DNA of 64,000 bases, taken from the NCBI GenBank assembly GCA_964019335.1, contig OZ025672.1:496001-560000 (forward strand), written 5' to 3'. A program made the translations under genes and the position numbers. Positions within the stretch are counted from its first letter, which is position 1; every line of letters begins with the position of its first letter. Shown here piece by piece: positions 1 to 11,360 of the stretch. The DNA comes from Diplonema japonicum (lineage: Eukaryota > Euglenozoa > Diplonemea > Diplonemida > Diplonemidae). The notes under the pieces are model-generated. The model saw only the letters and a list, made by a program, of their open reading frames with translations. It did no database searches and was not told the origin of the DNA.

Positions 1-719
1 GCCTCGAAAAAGTATGAGTAAGCAACCTTGAAATCCTTCTCCTCAGCGGCTATGACACCACTCTGCATATCAATCTCCGCTTGGGTCAGCGGTGCGATGT
101 AAATTGTATGCGCCGCCGTTCTAGCTGCAACAAGACCAGCCTTTGCCTTGGACTGGTTCTTGAGGACATAATACAGCCTTGACTCCAGCACGTGGATGTC
201 AACAAGCATCTGTTTGTCGTCAAGCTTGCGAACCTCTCTGAGCAACGCTGAGACACCGCTCAAGGCTTCTGTGTACCTTTTCAGTTGGAAACGGAGATCG
301 CCAAGTCGTGTCTGCAGACGCTGGCGAAGGAAGGACCGCTTCTCCTGACGCGACCAGACGATGAACTCCTCAACAAGGTTGACCTGCTCCTCAAGAGAGC
401 ACCCGCTGGCCGACACCATATCGAAGAGCTTCCTTACAATCCTAGCAGTGCGGCTCTTTGCAATGACCCCGAAGAACGGCCTCACATCTACTAAAAGCTG
501 CTTCATACCATCGACATCGTGCTTCTCCACAAGCAGTTTCCCGTAAGCATACACAGCACCCTCTCTTGCCTTCACCGCCTTCACATCTTCCCTCTCACAC
601 TCAGCCAAGATAATCTCAGCCAACGCAACCTTGTCGCCTTTCTCTCTTGCCTCCTGTAGTTTCTCCTCCAATGGGTGTAGCTCCTCCTCCTCCCTCATCT
701 CTACATCCCCGTCTGTCAT
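1..719 (-). CDS. RPN6: 26S proteasome non-ATPase regulatory subunit Rpn6/PSMD11, N-terminal part
   Basis: This is a lid subunit of the 26S proteasome that bridges the 20S core and the ATPase ring. The 5' end of the gene is present and the frame runs off the left edge, giving 239 codons of a protein usually about 420 residues. The ATG at 719 is followed by an acidic N-terminus. Near the edge, the segment DMQSGVIAAEEKDFKVAYSY matches my recollection of the conserved Rpn6 stretch that precedes the PCI domain; the PCI domain itself lies outside the window. One frame is open throughout, so no intron is needed. Last gene of the minus-strand array in this window. The family call is firm; the exact start is probable. 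Confidence 0.9.
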   Translation of the reverse strand, partial: MTDGDVEMREEEELHPLEEKLQEAREKGDKVALAEIILAECEREDVKAVKAREGAVYAYGKLLVEKHDVDGMKQLLVDVRPFFGVIAKSRTARIVRKLFDMVSASGCSLEEQVNLVEEFIVWSRQEKRSFLRQRLQTRLGDLRFQLKRYTEALSGVSALLREVRKLDDKQMLVDIHVLESRLYYVLKNQSKAKAGLVAARTAAHTIYIAPLTQAEIDMQSGVIAAEEKDFKVAYSYFFE

Positions 720-1666
720 TTTTTTTTTTCTCCCCCTTTTTTTTTTTTTTTTTCTTTGGACTTTTTTTTTATTTTGGTGAGGAAAATAAAAAAAGAGAAA
801 CTTTTTTTTTTAAAAAAAGGAGACAACCACATCAACTATATGAAGGAAAAAAAAAAAAAAAAAAGAATGAAAATAATAATAATAATAGGGAAATGGAGGT
901 GGGAGGAAAAAAAAAAAGTGAGGAACAGGGGGAATGTGTGTGTGTGTGTGTTTGTGTGTGTGGTGAAGGTGAAGTTAGGTGTGAAAAAAAAAGGAAGAAA
1001 AAAAGTGATTGTATGAATTTGGAAGGGGAAACGGTGTTTTTTTTGGGGGGGTATCAAGCAAGGCTTCTTTTTTTTTTTTTCGATTCCTCCTCCTTTTCTT
1101 GTGTACCACGCGGCGGTCGTCGCTTTTTTTTATAAGTCCCCCGCAGCAATGCAAGAAAAAGGACGGAGGTGGTGACGTAAAAATGGGGGGTATTACAGAG
1201 TAAGAAAAAATAGCAAACTCGCGGAAAAAAAAAGGGGGGGAAGAAAACACTTTTTTTTTTCTCTCTTTCAGGGAAAAAAAAAAAGGAAAAAAAAGTATTT
1301 TTACCCAACCAATTCAGTTTTTTTTTTTTTTTTTTTTTTTTTCCCTTCGTTTTTTTCTCTCCTCCTCCTTAAAGGAGGAGCCCGGGCACCCAACCAAAAA
1401 AAAAAAAAAAAAAAAAAAAAAATGATTTTGTAAAGTCTGGGGGAAGGAAATTAAGAGGAGACACTAAAATGGGGATAGGGAGGGGAACAAAAAAACCAAC
1501 GTCCTGGTTTTTGTCTTTTATTTTCTTCTTGGCGCCAAGCCTGTTCTAAGAAGGACACCGTGAACCGGACACTAGGGCGAAGAAAAAAGAGGAAAAAAAA
1601 GAGGGCGGGGGGGGGGGGGGGGGGGAATAGAAATGCTGAAAACTATTGCGGGTGTTCTTAAATGGT

Positions 1667-1705
<39 letters not shown>

Positions 1706-1991
1706 CGAAGGAGGGGGGAAATTTTCAAAGAAACAATTCGCGCCGTTCGGGAAAATTATGTATTTATTTACTATTATTTTTTTTTGCTGTTGTTTCCTGC
1801 TTTTTTCCCCCCCCTTTTTTTTCCTCCTCTTTTTCCTTTTTTTTCTTTCCCCCCCCCTTTTTTTTAATGATTAGAAAGTTGAAAGGTGGGGAAAAGGGGG
1901 GAAGGGAAAACATAAAAAAAATCTATGAGGGTAAGGTTTATTCAAAATTTCTCGTTTTTTTTTCTTCTTTTTTTTTTTCTTCTTCCCTTTT
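720..1991. other. Spacer dominated by homopolymers
   Basis: About 1.3 kb between Rpn6 and the DnaJ gene. It consists of A, T and G homopolymers, including a G run near 1607-1625 and an A run near 1669-1698, plus a TG microsatellite near 935-962. Open frames here are poly-Lys or poly-Phe translations of these runs. I see no gene. The spacer must hold the 3' UTR of the DnaJ gene and the trans-splice acceptor of Rpn6, but I cannot place either. Confidence 0.7.
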
Positions 1992-2549
1992 TTACCGATC
2001 CGCAGTCCGAGTCATGTCCCACACTTGAGACAACTGAAACTGTCCAGGAGGTCCTATCACACCGGCACTGGCGGGTGGGCCACCTATCACACCAGCTGCT
2101 GCTCCTGGGGCATGATGCCCTTGTTGCTGCTGCTGCCCATGAGGCATCTTCCCCACAGGCCCTGGCATTGCAGAGTGCTGCTTACCCATAGCTCCTTTGC
2201 CTTGGATGTGTGGCTGTTGTTCCCCCTGTATGTGGTGAAATCCTGACATCAGTCCATACCAGCCCCATTCCTATTTTATGCCCCCCAGGCACCATCTGCT
2301 GCATGTCACCTATTGGTTGATTTGCCATTGTAACGCAACCATACCTCTCGTGTTCCCTTTCCCGCCAGCATCCCCATAGTACACAGGTTGCCTCCCGTAC
2401 CCCATGTGCTGCTGCTGTTGTTGCTGCTGCATGTTCCATGGCTGCCCTGGGGCGTTCATGCTGAACCCAGATGTACCGCCCATGACGCCCGGAGCTCCCG
2501 CACCAGGCGCCCCGTGTGCCCCTCCCGGTGCGTTATTCTCCCCGCACCC

Positions 2550-2580
<31 letters not shown>

Positions 2581-5500
2581 GGAACCACCGCACCTGGTTG
2601 CCAATGATGGTAGCCCTGTGCCGTCTGTCCCTTGTCTCTTCCCATATCGTTGGGGTTCTGGTAGAAGCCCTGTGGCGGCGATGCTTTGAGTGTATTATAC
2701 CATACCTGCAGCAGTGGGGACTGTCGGGGTTGCTGCCGTTGTTGCTGGTCGCCTTGTGTGGCAGTCAACATGTCGGACATGCCCGAGAACAGCGAAGGCG
2801 AGCTGAATGTGTCCTTCAGGGACCGCTGCTGGGACCACTGCCGGTCCTTATGCGCACCGACGGTAGGGTTTGCCACCTGTGCCCATCCATGGGACATGCC
2901 GCCAATTGGCTGATTCGCTTGATTTTGGTCGGTGCTGGTCATCTGAACAAGATCAGGTGGCTGAGAAGAGAATGATGCCTGAGGCTGTGCTTGGCTGCGG
3001 GCCCCGCTGCCGATGGGGCCACTGGTCCCGCTGCCACTGCCGGGAGCCATGCTCTGCCCTTCCTGCGCTGTGGAGCTGAATGGACCCCAGTTGCTCAGCA
3101 GTGATGAGTCATTCTTAGACAGTGGCGACACCACCTTGTCCTTGTCACCCTTGTCCTGCCCCACAACGCCTAGTCGTCCGAAGTCACTCTCCAACAACGC
3201 ATGGGTCTCCCCACCAGCACTGTTTAGCTTCTTCACCAGGCTCTCGATCTGTATGCCTGAACCCTCGTTGGTCTCTTGAAGCACCAGCACCTGCTGGCCA
3301 CCCGGCGCCATGTTCTGGGTGTTCCTTGCTGCGATGGGTGGTTGCTTGAACCCTTCGGCCAAGCCAGGTGGAGGGTTTACCCGCTTGAGCGGCGGAGGTG
3401 GCCTGTTGACTGCGGGGTTTGGCTTCAGAGGTGTCGGTGCTGCTTCGAGGAACGCTGCCGTGGGCACGGGTCCCGCAGGTGCCTCAGGCACCGCAGGTGC
3501 GACCGGGATAGGCGTGGGGACTGGTGTCGTGGAGACAGAAGCAGGAGGATGGCGCTGCAGAGTTGTTGAAGTAGCTGGGGTTGTTCTCGGGGGGTTTGAG
3601 GATGGCAGTGGCGTGGTTGCTGGTGCTGTTGTTGTTGCCGGCTGGCCTGCAACAGTCTTTGTAGGTGAGAGTCGCTGTGCCCATGTAGACCCGTGTCCCT
3701 GTCCCGCCCCGCCCCCAGAACCCGAGTTCGGGCCGTTTTGCTTTCCAGCTTTTTTTTTATCGAAATCGTTGTGGGTGTGAGCCATGTCAACTTTCTTCGG
3801 CACCTCGTGTTTTTCTCTTCGCTGTCCCTTCGCGATGGGCGCCTGTGTTGTGGGCGGTCCTCTTCGCACTTCTTCTTCCTCCCGCTTCGATTTTGCTTTT
3901 TCCCTCTTTTTTTTGTTTTTCTCTTCTTGCCCCTGCTGCGCCTGCGTCTCGGTCGCCTTTGGGGGGGACGTTGCAGGTGGGGCCTTCTTCTTTTGCTCTG
4001 CTTCTTGCTTTTCTTGCTTTTCTTGCTTTTCTTGCTTCGCTTGCTCGCGTTGCTGCTCCTTCAGCTGCTTCTGCTTTTGTTGCTCTTTCTCCTTCTGTAG
4101 TTGTTGTTGCTGTTCTTTTTCCCGTTGTTTCTGCTCAGCTTTTTTCTTCTTTTTCTCTTCCCGTTGCTGCTCACGCTCCAGTTCCTTCTTCCGCGCTTCT
4201 TCCTCTTTCTTCTTTTTCTTGCTTGTAGGCGGGTCTTTTTCTTTCTTGGTTTTTTTCTTCCCAACCAGCGCAGCGAACATGTTATTGCCACCACCCCCGT
4301 CTTCCGACTCGCTTTGGTCGGATGTCTCAGAGTTGCTGTCGAACTGCCCGTTCACCTCCTGTGTGCTCGAGCCATTCCTCCGCTTGGAAGATGTGTCAGG
4401 TGCGGCTGCGTTCTTCTTCTTCTTGGCAGGTGTGCCTTTGTGCTTGGTCGCTGCTGAGGGGTCAAGTTCGTCACCCTGCTCCTCAGGCTTCTCGCTGTCG
4501 GACTTGGTCAACACCTGGTACAGCTCTCGTGCTACCTTCGAGTTCACACGTGTTGTCTTCAGCTGCTCCAAGTTCTTTCCATAGATGCAGTCTGGCTTCA
4601 CACCATCCTTGGCTAGGGTCAGGAAAGCGGTAATGATGCAGGCTTGTATGTGGTGGTTTTTGGAGTGAAGTTGTGTGGATAGTTGCTTGAGAGCGTCCTT
4701 GTGCGCAGAGTTGTTGACAGGGTCGATGGCCTTCCCCACCTTGCTGAGGTTTAAAATGGCCAGAGACGCTGCTTCCTTTTCAACTTGGTCGGCACTTGAC
4801 TTCGCCATTAAGCTGCATAAGGACTCGAGCACAGGTTGCTTCATCATTGCCTTCCTTCCCGCTTCGTGCTGCGCCACTGCAGCAAGCCCCGCGCACATGA
4901 CAGAAGCAGGCCGGAGTTCAGTGCCCTCCAATGTCCCCTTCACGACGCTCAGCAGTTGCCTCACGATGGGTTCCAGGAATGGCGCCACCGACTTGTGGAG
5001 CTTCGAGGTGCCCTTGAAGTCTGGGCCGTCGACGATGGACGGCGAGCATAGGTACGTGATCCCTCGTGCTGCGGCAACAGAGGTCTCCTCGTTCTTGGAT
5101 TTCAGGTGTGTCACAAGCAGCCTGCCGACGTCGCGCTTGATGATGTCATCGCTCTTCAGCATCCGTTGGTGGATGAGCTGCGTGAGGAGGATCACCGCCG
5201 CAGTGGGAGATGGGTCGGTTTTCGTCAGCACGAGCGTCTGTTCAACAAGCGCCTCTGCCAGCTTCGAACTGGGATCGAGCCTTATCTTCTTGTTGTGCAG
5301 AAGTGCTTGTATAATGGTGCAGGCGTTGATCACCACATCGCGCACGTTCTTGTAAGACAGCATATCAACTAGTCTTTTGATGTCCTCCTCTTGCAGGGTG
5401 ATGTGGCAGGACTCGTCAGAGCCCGCAAGGATAGCCAACACTGAGGTGAGAACCTTCTGCGACTGGAGAGATAGACTGTTGCTCGCTTTAGCTTCCTTCT

Positions 5501-6518
5501 TTTTCGCTTTCCCTATTTTAGAAGCGGGCTCCAGCTTCTCATGCTGCTCATCGACGACACGAATGATCTCACAGAAGTACCTTTCGGAAGTAAGTTTCCG
5601 GCAGTCGTTCAGGGCAGCGTGCGGGTCGGCATGCTCGACTAGAAGGTTGTGGAGGATATGAGAGGCTGTCAGCAGCACATCGATGGACCGCTTGTGCATG
5701 AGATGCACGCAGTACTGTACCACGTTGCACTTGTAACATTCGGCACATGCAGAGCCCAGCTGTGTGATGTGCTGGAGGGATAGTAACGCGCTGTGCAGCA
5801 CCTTCGTGTTCTCTGTTTTAAGAACAGAAAGAACAGCCGGGAGCCCGCCTGTTTGATAGACATCGACGTAGTTGGCGGTGGCGACCACATGGAGGAGCTC
5901 AGTTGAGAGGAATTTGATAGTTTCGTCTTCCTCCTCGTTTTGAATGTCTTCTATGATGGTGGGAAGCGCGTCTTCGTCGTCTAGGACAGACTCGATGACG
6001 AAGTTAGAGGAGCCTTTCGCGCACATTTCAAGCAAGCCTTTTAAGGCAGTCACGCGGTCTTCGGGGGTTGCTTCCACGTCGGAGATGGAACCGAGGTAGC
6101 CTTGTATCTGCCGCTTGTCCTCGCCCCGTCTGTCGTCATACCGAAGCTCGGCAAAGGCTTTAAGGGGGTCAGAGACACGTTGAACGAAGATGCTGAAGGG
6201 ATGGAATGGCGTGATGAAGGGAGCAGCCGTGAACATGAAGGACGGGATGGCCATCTCACCCAGGTCATCGTCGTCCCACAGTTCAGTCATATCGTCGAAG
6301 CCGTCACCTAGCCGGTCGTACTCCTCCTTCTTTATGGGGTCGGAAAGGATCTGGTATGCATTGCAAAGCCGTTTGAACGTTTCGCCGTCCTTGTCACCAC
6401 CCTCCGCCTTGTCGGGGTGGTGTTTTTGCGCTAACTTTCGATATGCTTTCTTCACATCTTCTGTTGCCGATTGAGCAGGCAGCCCAAGCACTTCATACAG
6501 AGCGTACCTGCCGCTCAT
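1992..6518 (-). CDS. DnaJ-domain protein with armadillo-like repeats, Lys/Glu coiled coil and Gln/Asn-rich tail
   Basis: Predicted co-chaperone of about 1474 residues. The J domain is at the N-terminus (about residues 4-72) with HPD at 34-36, the motif that stimulates Hsp70 ATPase. Residues about 150-760 are helical and armadillo/HEAT-like by appearance. A highly charged Lys/Glu/Gln coiled-coil block follows (about 800-930), then a Pro/Thr/Gln-rich disordered tail with an NQNQNQ repeat and poly-Gln. One intron is inferred at 2243-2344 (GTATGG to GTCAG); it restores the frame as NTR-GFHHIQG and extends the protein to the stop at 1992. The ATG at 6518 starts directly at the J domain, with a CTACACAG acceptor at 6576-6577. 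An ATG further upstream would only add low-complexity sequence. The arrangement is not one I recognise from a named DNAJ family. Confidence 0.85.
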
Positions 6519-6575
6519 GTACCCCTCCTCCTTGGCCTCTCTCCGCGACGTCTTGTGTGAGGATGCTATTGTTTC

Positions 6576-6600
6576 CTGTGTAGAAAAGTGGTGTCGATGT
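6576..6600 (-). promoter_or_regulatory. Probable splice acceptor upstream of the DnaJ gene
   Basis: On the minus strand, TTTTCTACACAG ends 57 nt before the chosen ATG. It resembles the acceptors seen in front of most other genes here. It could receive a spliced leader or be the end of a 5' UTR intron. Confidence 0.5.
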
Positions 6601-6610
6601 ACTCTGGAAG

Positions 6611-7124
6611 AAGGAATAATATTTTGTTTAAACACTAGAAGGGACGTGCTCGAACCATAACCGTCAGCAGACAATTTTTTTTTTTTTCCCCTTCTTTTTT
6701 TTCTTTTGTCTATGGCCGTTCTTTTCTGCATTCTTCTTTTCTGCAGTAAACATATGGCAATTTGGATTGGCTGCAAAGCGGGCAGGTGTAAAATTGTGTT
6801 TTTTTCTTCATCGAAGCCCTGATTGTATTGTTGTTGGCGTGAAAGGGGAGAAAGAAAGAGAAAAAAAAAAAAGAAAAAAAAAGAGAACATACCACACCAT
6901 GTGCCCCTCTCGTCTTTTCAGTGTCCACGAGGAAGTCACTGCGTACTTCTTTTGCCCATATCGCGTATTGAACCTTTTTTTTTTTTTTTTTTTTTTTTCC
7001 CACTGCATACTGCACATTTCTCACTTGTTCCAGAACTACTGGTTTCACCATAAATTCACGAACTACCCGTCTGATCCCCGACATTTTTTTTTCTCTCTTC
7101 CCTTTCACGTTTCCCCCTCCTTCA

Positions 7125-7168
<44 letters not shown>

Positions 7169-9134
7169 TGAATACCAATGACAAAGAAGAAAAATAAAGG
7201 GAAAAAAAAGAAGGGCCCATAACAGAATTGTAAATAACCCACCCTCCCACAGCAAGGGAGAGAGGGGAGAAGAAAAAAAAAGAAATTTGGGTGAATTAAT
7301 CGTAACAATGGAAGCTGCTTGGCTTTTTTGAGCAGATTTTGAACAGATCAGATTAAAGTTTAAAAAAAAAAAAAATGCCAATAAAGTCCCTTATATTCTT
7401 ACCCCACCCTACGTCGGGGGTGGGCAAAAAGCAAAAAAGAAATTTCTTTATGACTTGCTACCGTTAACTTACTGCTGGTGAAAACAATGCGGGGGATCCG
7501 GGTTTTTTACCCCCCCCTAGAGAATCTACCACTTCCCCCCTTTCACATTATTCTCTACCACATTATATTTCATAGTTACATTTAAGTTATAAAGCATTTT
7601 TTCTTTTTTCTTTTTTCTAATTTGGATTTCAGTTCAAAATAATTCGAAAAAGCAAACAAAACAAAACAAAACAAAAGGTGAAGGAAAAAGGGGATGTATG
7701 AAGCATATATTTTTTTTGAAACATGTGTTTTTCATCTGTCCCAGTTCTGGTGCGGCAGTATTCGACTTTTTTTTTTCTTTTTACTCTTTTCTTTTTTTTG
7801 CAATTGGTCTAAAAATACAAACCTTTTCTGCAATATTTTTTTCTTGTCATTTTTGAAGCCTCCCTCCTCTATTTAAGAGGATACAAAGTAAGACGTAAAA
7901 CTATATGCACCCCTAGCATAACAAAGGTACAACTTCAGATTTTCATGGAGATCAATTCCATACCTTGCAGACCACCCTTTACCCCCCCCCCCCCCCCCAA
8001 GTACTTGTTGAAAAGCAGGGTCAAATTTACCTTATTTAAGAACTATGTGACCCTCAATAGAAAATACGGTGGTTTTTAGAATACTGGTTTGTCGTTGTTT
8101 CGCACAAAGTGAAAAGAAGAAGAAAAAGAAAATTAGAAAGCTGCTTAGTGGTTCTTTTTTTTTGTATTGTTTTGTATTGTTTTGTATAAGAAACGGGTTT
8201 TCGGCAAACAAAGAATACCTCTCTGTAAATAAAGAGAGAGGAGGGGGGGGGGGGGGGGGGGGGTGAATGTACGTGGATGTGTGTGGGGATGTATTATATT
8301 CGGCAAAAAATAAAAAAAAGGTATTTGGATTCAAGACTTTATTTTTTATTTTTTTTTTGTTTGTTTGTTTTTTTTCCATTCATTTCCCCCCCCCCCCCCC
8401 CCCTTCCTTGGCTTCAACTCATAAGGTTGGAAACAGTCATCTGGTACGCTTGAAAATACGTTGGCTACCCTAATTCGACCCGGCCACAGATAGCTTTGAT
8501 TTACTCGTTGAGTAGTCAGAGAGAAAAAGAAATAAAAAAAGAGGCATAACACCACAAGAGCCCCAGTATTTTCTTTTGTTTGGTGACTTGTAAGTACACG
8601 GCTGTAGTACTACACACGAACTACCAGGTCATCTTGTTGTCTCTCCCTATTTTTTTTTTTTTTTTTTTTTTATTTTTTTTTTATATTATTATTATTTTTT
8701 TTTTTCCGTCCGTCTCTTGCCAAGTTGAAAAAAAAAAAAAAAACAGGTGATTAAAAAGAATGTTGATTGAAAAGAAGAACAAAAAAAAGAAAGAGAAAGA
8801 AACCAAAAAATCTATCACCACATCATTCCCTTCTTTGCTGTCGCAAGACCGAGGATATCTTTGAAGCCATCCTCTTCTCAGGAAAAGGATAAATTTCCCT
8901 AGTAGAAGAGCAAGGAGAGGAAACTGAAATGATTTCCTCTCTGACATATTTTGGGTAAGGAGAAATAGGAGAGAGAACAAAAGAAAAAAAGAAAAAAAGG
9001 GAATCTACTACTTCTAAAAAGAGTCGGCTGATTATTTGTGCAAAGCCGTTTTCACCTACAGTAGGGGTAAAGGGCAAGCTGCCTCTACTCTTTTTTGCAA
9101 TAACAATTCTTTTCAAAAATTTGTTTACTTGTTC

Positions 9135-9180
<46 letters not shown>

Positions 9181-10400
9181 AAGAAAGAAATAAGGTAGTA
9201 CTAAGAAGCAAACAGAAACGAAATTCTTCCCAACACATTGCGCCTAGTGTACCTCTTTCCTCAACGTGTCCCTGACTTTTTCAAGAAAAAAAAGGAGAGA
9301 AAAAAGGGAGGGAACAGAAACCGCTACTTCGTCGTTCTCAGAAGGAGGAGTTCCGGGTCCATAAGTGGCTGAGGATGTCTGTCGACAAAGAAGGGGGAAA
9401 GGAGGAGAATGTCTTGAAAGTCTTCACACTGGATCAGAAAAAAGGGGAAACAAATCTCCCACGTTATTTTCGAGCCATGGAATCTGCTTCCTTAGAAACG
9501 AAAATTAAAAAGATGGATTTTAAAACAAAACAGGAGAGAGTCCGGCGGGAGAGTACCTTTTTTTTTTTTTCTTCTTTTTTCTTTTTCTTCTTTCGTCTTT
9601 CCCTTTCTTCTCTTCACTGAGTCCAAAACACTGTTCTGTTCTTATGTTTGTTTCGTTTTTTCTTTCTTTTCTTTCTTCTTGTTTTTTTTGGCCAGCAAAA
9701 GGTTTCTCAAACAACACAAGAATCTCAGCAGCAATACGCCCATTTGCTGTTTACGCTTTACGACAATAAGAAAAAGAGAAGAAAAGAAAATAGATGGAAC
9801 GATTTTATTGCCATGTTCTCTAGTTACCATGCGACACCTCATTCATTCCTTTCTTGTTATGTTTTCATTCTTCTCATGCAAACAATATCCAACATCTGTG
9901 TCAATCCCGTTTGAGTGCAGTGTCTCAAAAAGAAAAGAAGAAAAAATCACGCTTCAAATATAACGTTGAAAAACAAGACTGAACTAGCTAAAGCTCAGAC
10001 CACAAAATATTTGTATGCCGACTTTTTATATGCTTTATTTTGATCGCCCCGGCACCCACTAAAGAAAAGAAAAGAAAAGAAAAGTTTCCTCTATTTAAAA
10101 GCATTAGGCTCATGAGCGAGACAAGGTGTTGAGTAAGGAAAAAAGAAAAGAAATGAAATGAATGAGAGAAAAAAAAAAAGAAAAAAAAAAAGAAAAAAAG
10201 GAATAAATAGTGCTTCGAACAATCCTCCCTTCACTCCCCTCCCCTAGTGTATTTTCGTTCCCTGCCAAAAAAAAAAACCCCTCCCTCCTTTTAAGACGGT
10301 ACAGTGTATTGAAAAGAACAAAAAAATAAAAAGAAAAAAGAAAAAAGAAAAAAAAGAAAAAAAAATATATAAATTAACAACAGAAAGAAAGAAAAACTAA
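6611..10400. other. Gene-free spacer, homopolymers and simple repeats
   Basis: About 3.8 kb with no supportable gene. It holds long T runs (6976-6998, 7129-7167), a C run (7982-7998), a G run (8240-8262), a C run (8387-8403), an A run of about 40 (9139-9178), AAAG and AAAAC microsatellites (7655-7676, 10060-10083) and A-rich tracts to 10370. Slightly more complex blocks lie at 7380-7560, 7880-7980, 8400-8640 and 9810-10010, but none has coding or tRNA signals that I can defend. Confidence 0.65.
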
Positions 10401-10739
10401 TTCAAGCCCCAACGACAAACAAAAACCGGCATGGGGACGGCTCGGGGCCGGTCGAAGGCAAGAGTCGCCGAAATCCTTAAGACGATCCTTCCTATTGAGG
10501 GGGATGCGCTACCAGGGGAAAGGAAAAAAGGTGGCCATGGGCAGGACAGTCGAAGGAATATACTAGGGGGCCAAGAGGCAGACTGACTGCGCCATAGGCG
10601 ATACAAAAGGAGAAGATTTTGACCAAGAAAGAATGGAACAATGGAATATCTGAAAGGAAGTATACACACACTCCCCTCACTGAATGCCGTCTTGCTTCAC
10701 CCTGTGATTTGCCAGGCACAATTATGTCACCCTGTGCAA
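10401..10739. other. GC-richer block of unknown origin upstream of the first LINE copy
   Basis: Base composition changes sharply from the A-rich spacer to about 50 percent GC. It directly precedes sequence clearly derived from a LINE 3' end. I found no match to the second LINE copy. It may be diverged LINE sequence or another inserted element. No convincing open frame. Confidence 0.4.
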
Positions 10740-11195
10740 CACGGACTTTTGGGCTTCGAGGGATCACCACCTCACCTGCCCCGCATGCGGCGTTCACTCT
10801 CCGCTAGACGCCGATCACCTGCTCAGGAGCTGTCCTTCCCTGGCCCCCGCTGCAAGAACCTTGACACCAGGCTGCCGCTCCGCGCGCTGCTTTCCAAGCA
10901 CTCCGCCGAGGTCTGTCACACACACACAAAACGGGCCAAAGAACGCCTCCCAAGAGATGGTCACGGATGGCCGGGAGGGCGCAGGACGCAGCACGAGGAC
11001 GCTCCTGCGTTAAATCTCGAGGGGTTCGCCCCGCATGTAATCAGCCAAGTCGGCTGTCCCACGCAAGGGGAACGGAGAGCCGGAGGGATGGTCCAACCCA
11101 CGTGGTTGCCCTCTCGGTTCCTCCAGACAAAAGACTGAAACACACCCCCCACCCCCAGTTTCCCCCCAGTGGTTTTTATTGCAAAAAAAACCACC
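10740..11195 (+). mobile_element. 5'-truncated LINE copy (3' end of ORF2 plus 3' UTR)
   Basis: The segment 10767-10915 is a diverged copy of 16288-16445 in the full element, including the zinc-knuckle region and the conserved LPLRALLSKHSAEVC stretch. The following 3' UTR (10925-11195) matches 16580-16880 and ends in the same TTTTATTGC plus A tail. It lacks the last codons of ORF2 and has frame disruptions, so it is a dead copy. It lies head-to-tail with the longer LINE that begins within about 20 nt of its A tail. Plus strand, opposite to the host genes. Confidence 0.85.
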
Positions 11196-11360
11196 GGCGA
11201 AAAAAAAAAAAAAAAACATGAGTATCAGAGACAGAGACAGAGAAAAGGACAGGGGGAAGGACAGAGAGAGGGACAAGGGCGAGGAGAGGGTGAGAGAGAG
11301 GGAAGACGTGGCCGGGACAGGGACGACGAACGCGCGACCGAGGGTGATCTCGGTCACGTG

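Noticed and set aside
2388-4584. Long plus-strand open frames opposite the DnaJ gene
   Set aside because: They are low-complexity reflections of Lys/Glu/Gln and Pro-rich codons on the coding minus strand; the minus frame has a J domain and continuous helical repeats.
8455-8500. Possible pol III B box on the minus strand
   Set aside because: GGGTCGAATTAGGG departs from the B box consensus and no tRNA or 5S fold surrounds it.
9375-9620. 81-codon plus-strand open frame
   Set aside because: Charged start but ends in poly-Phe from a T run; wrong strand for the array and no motif.
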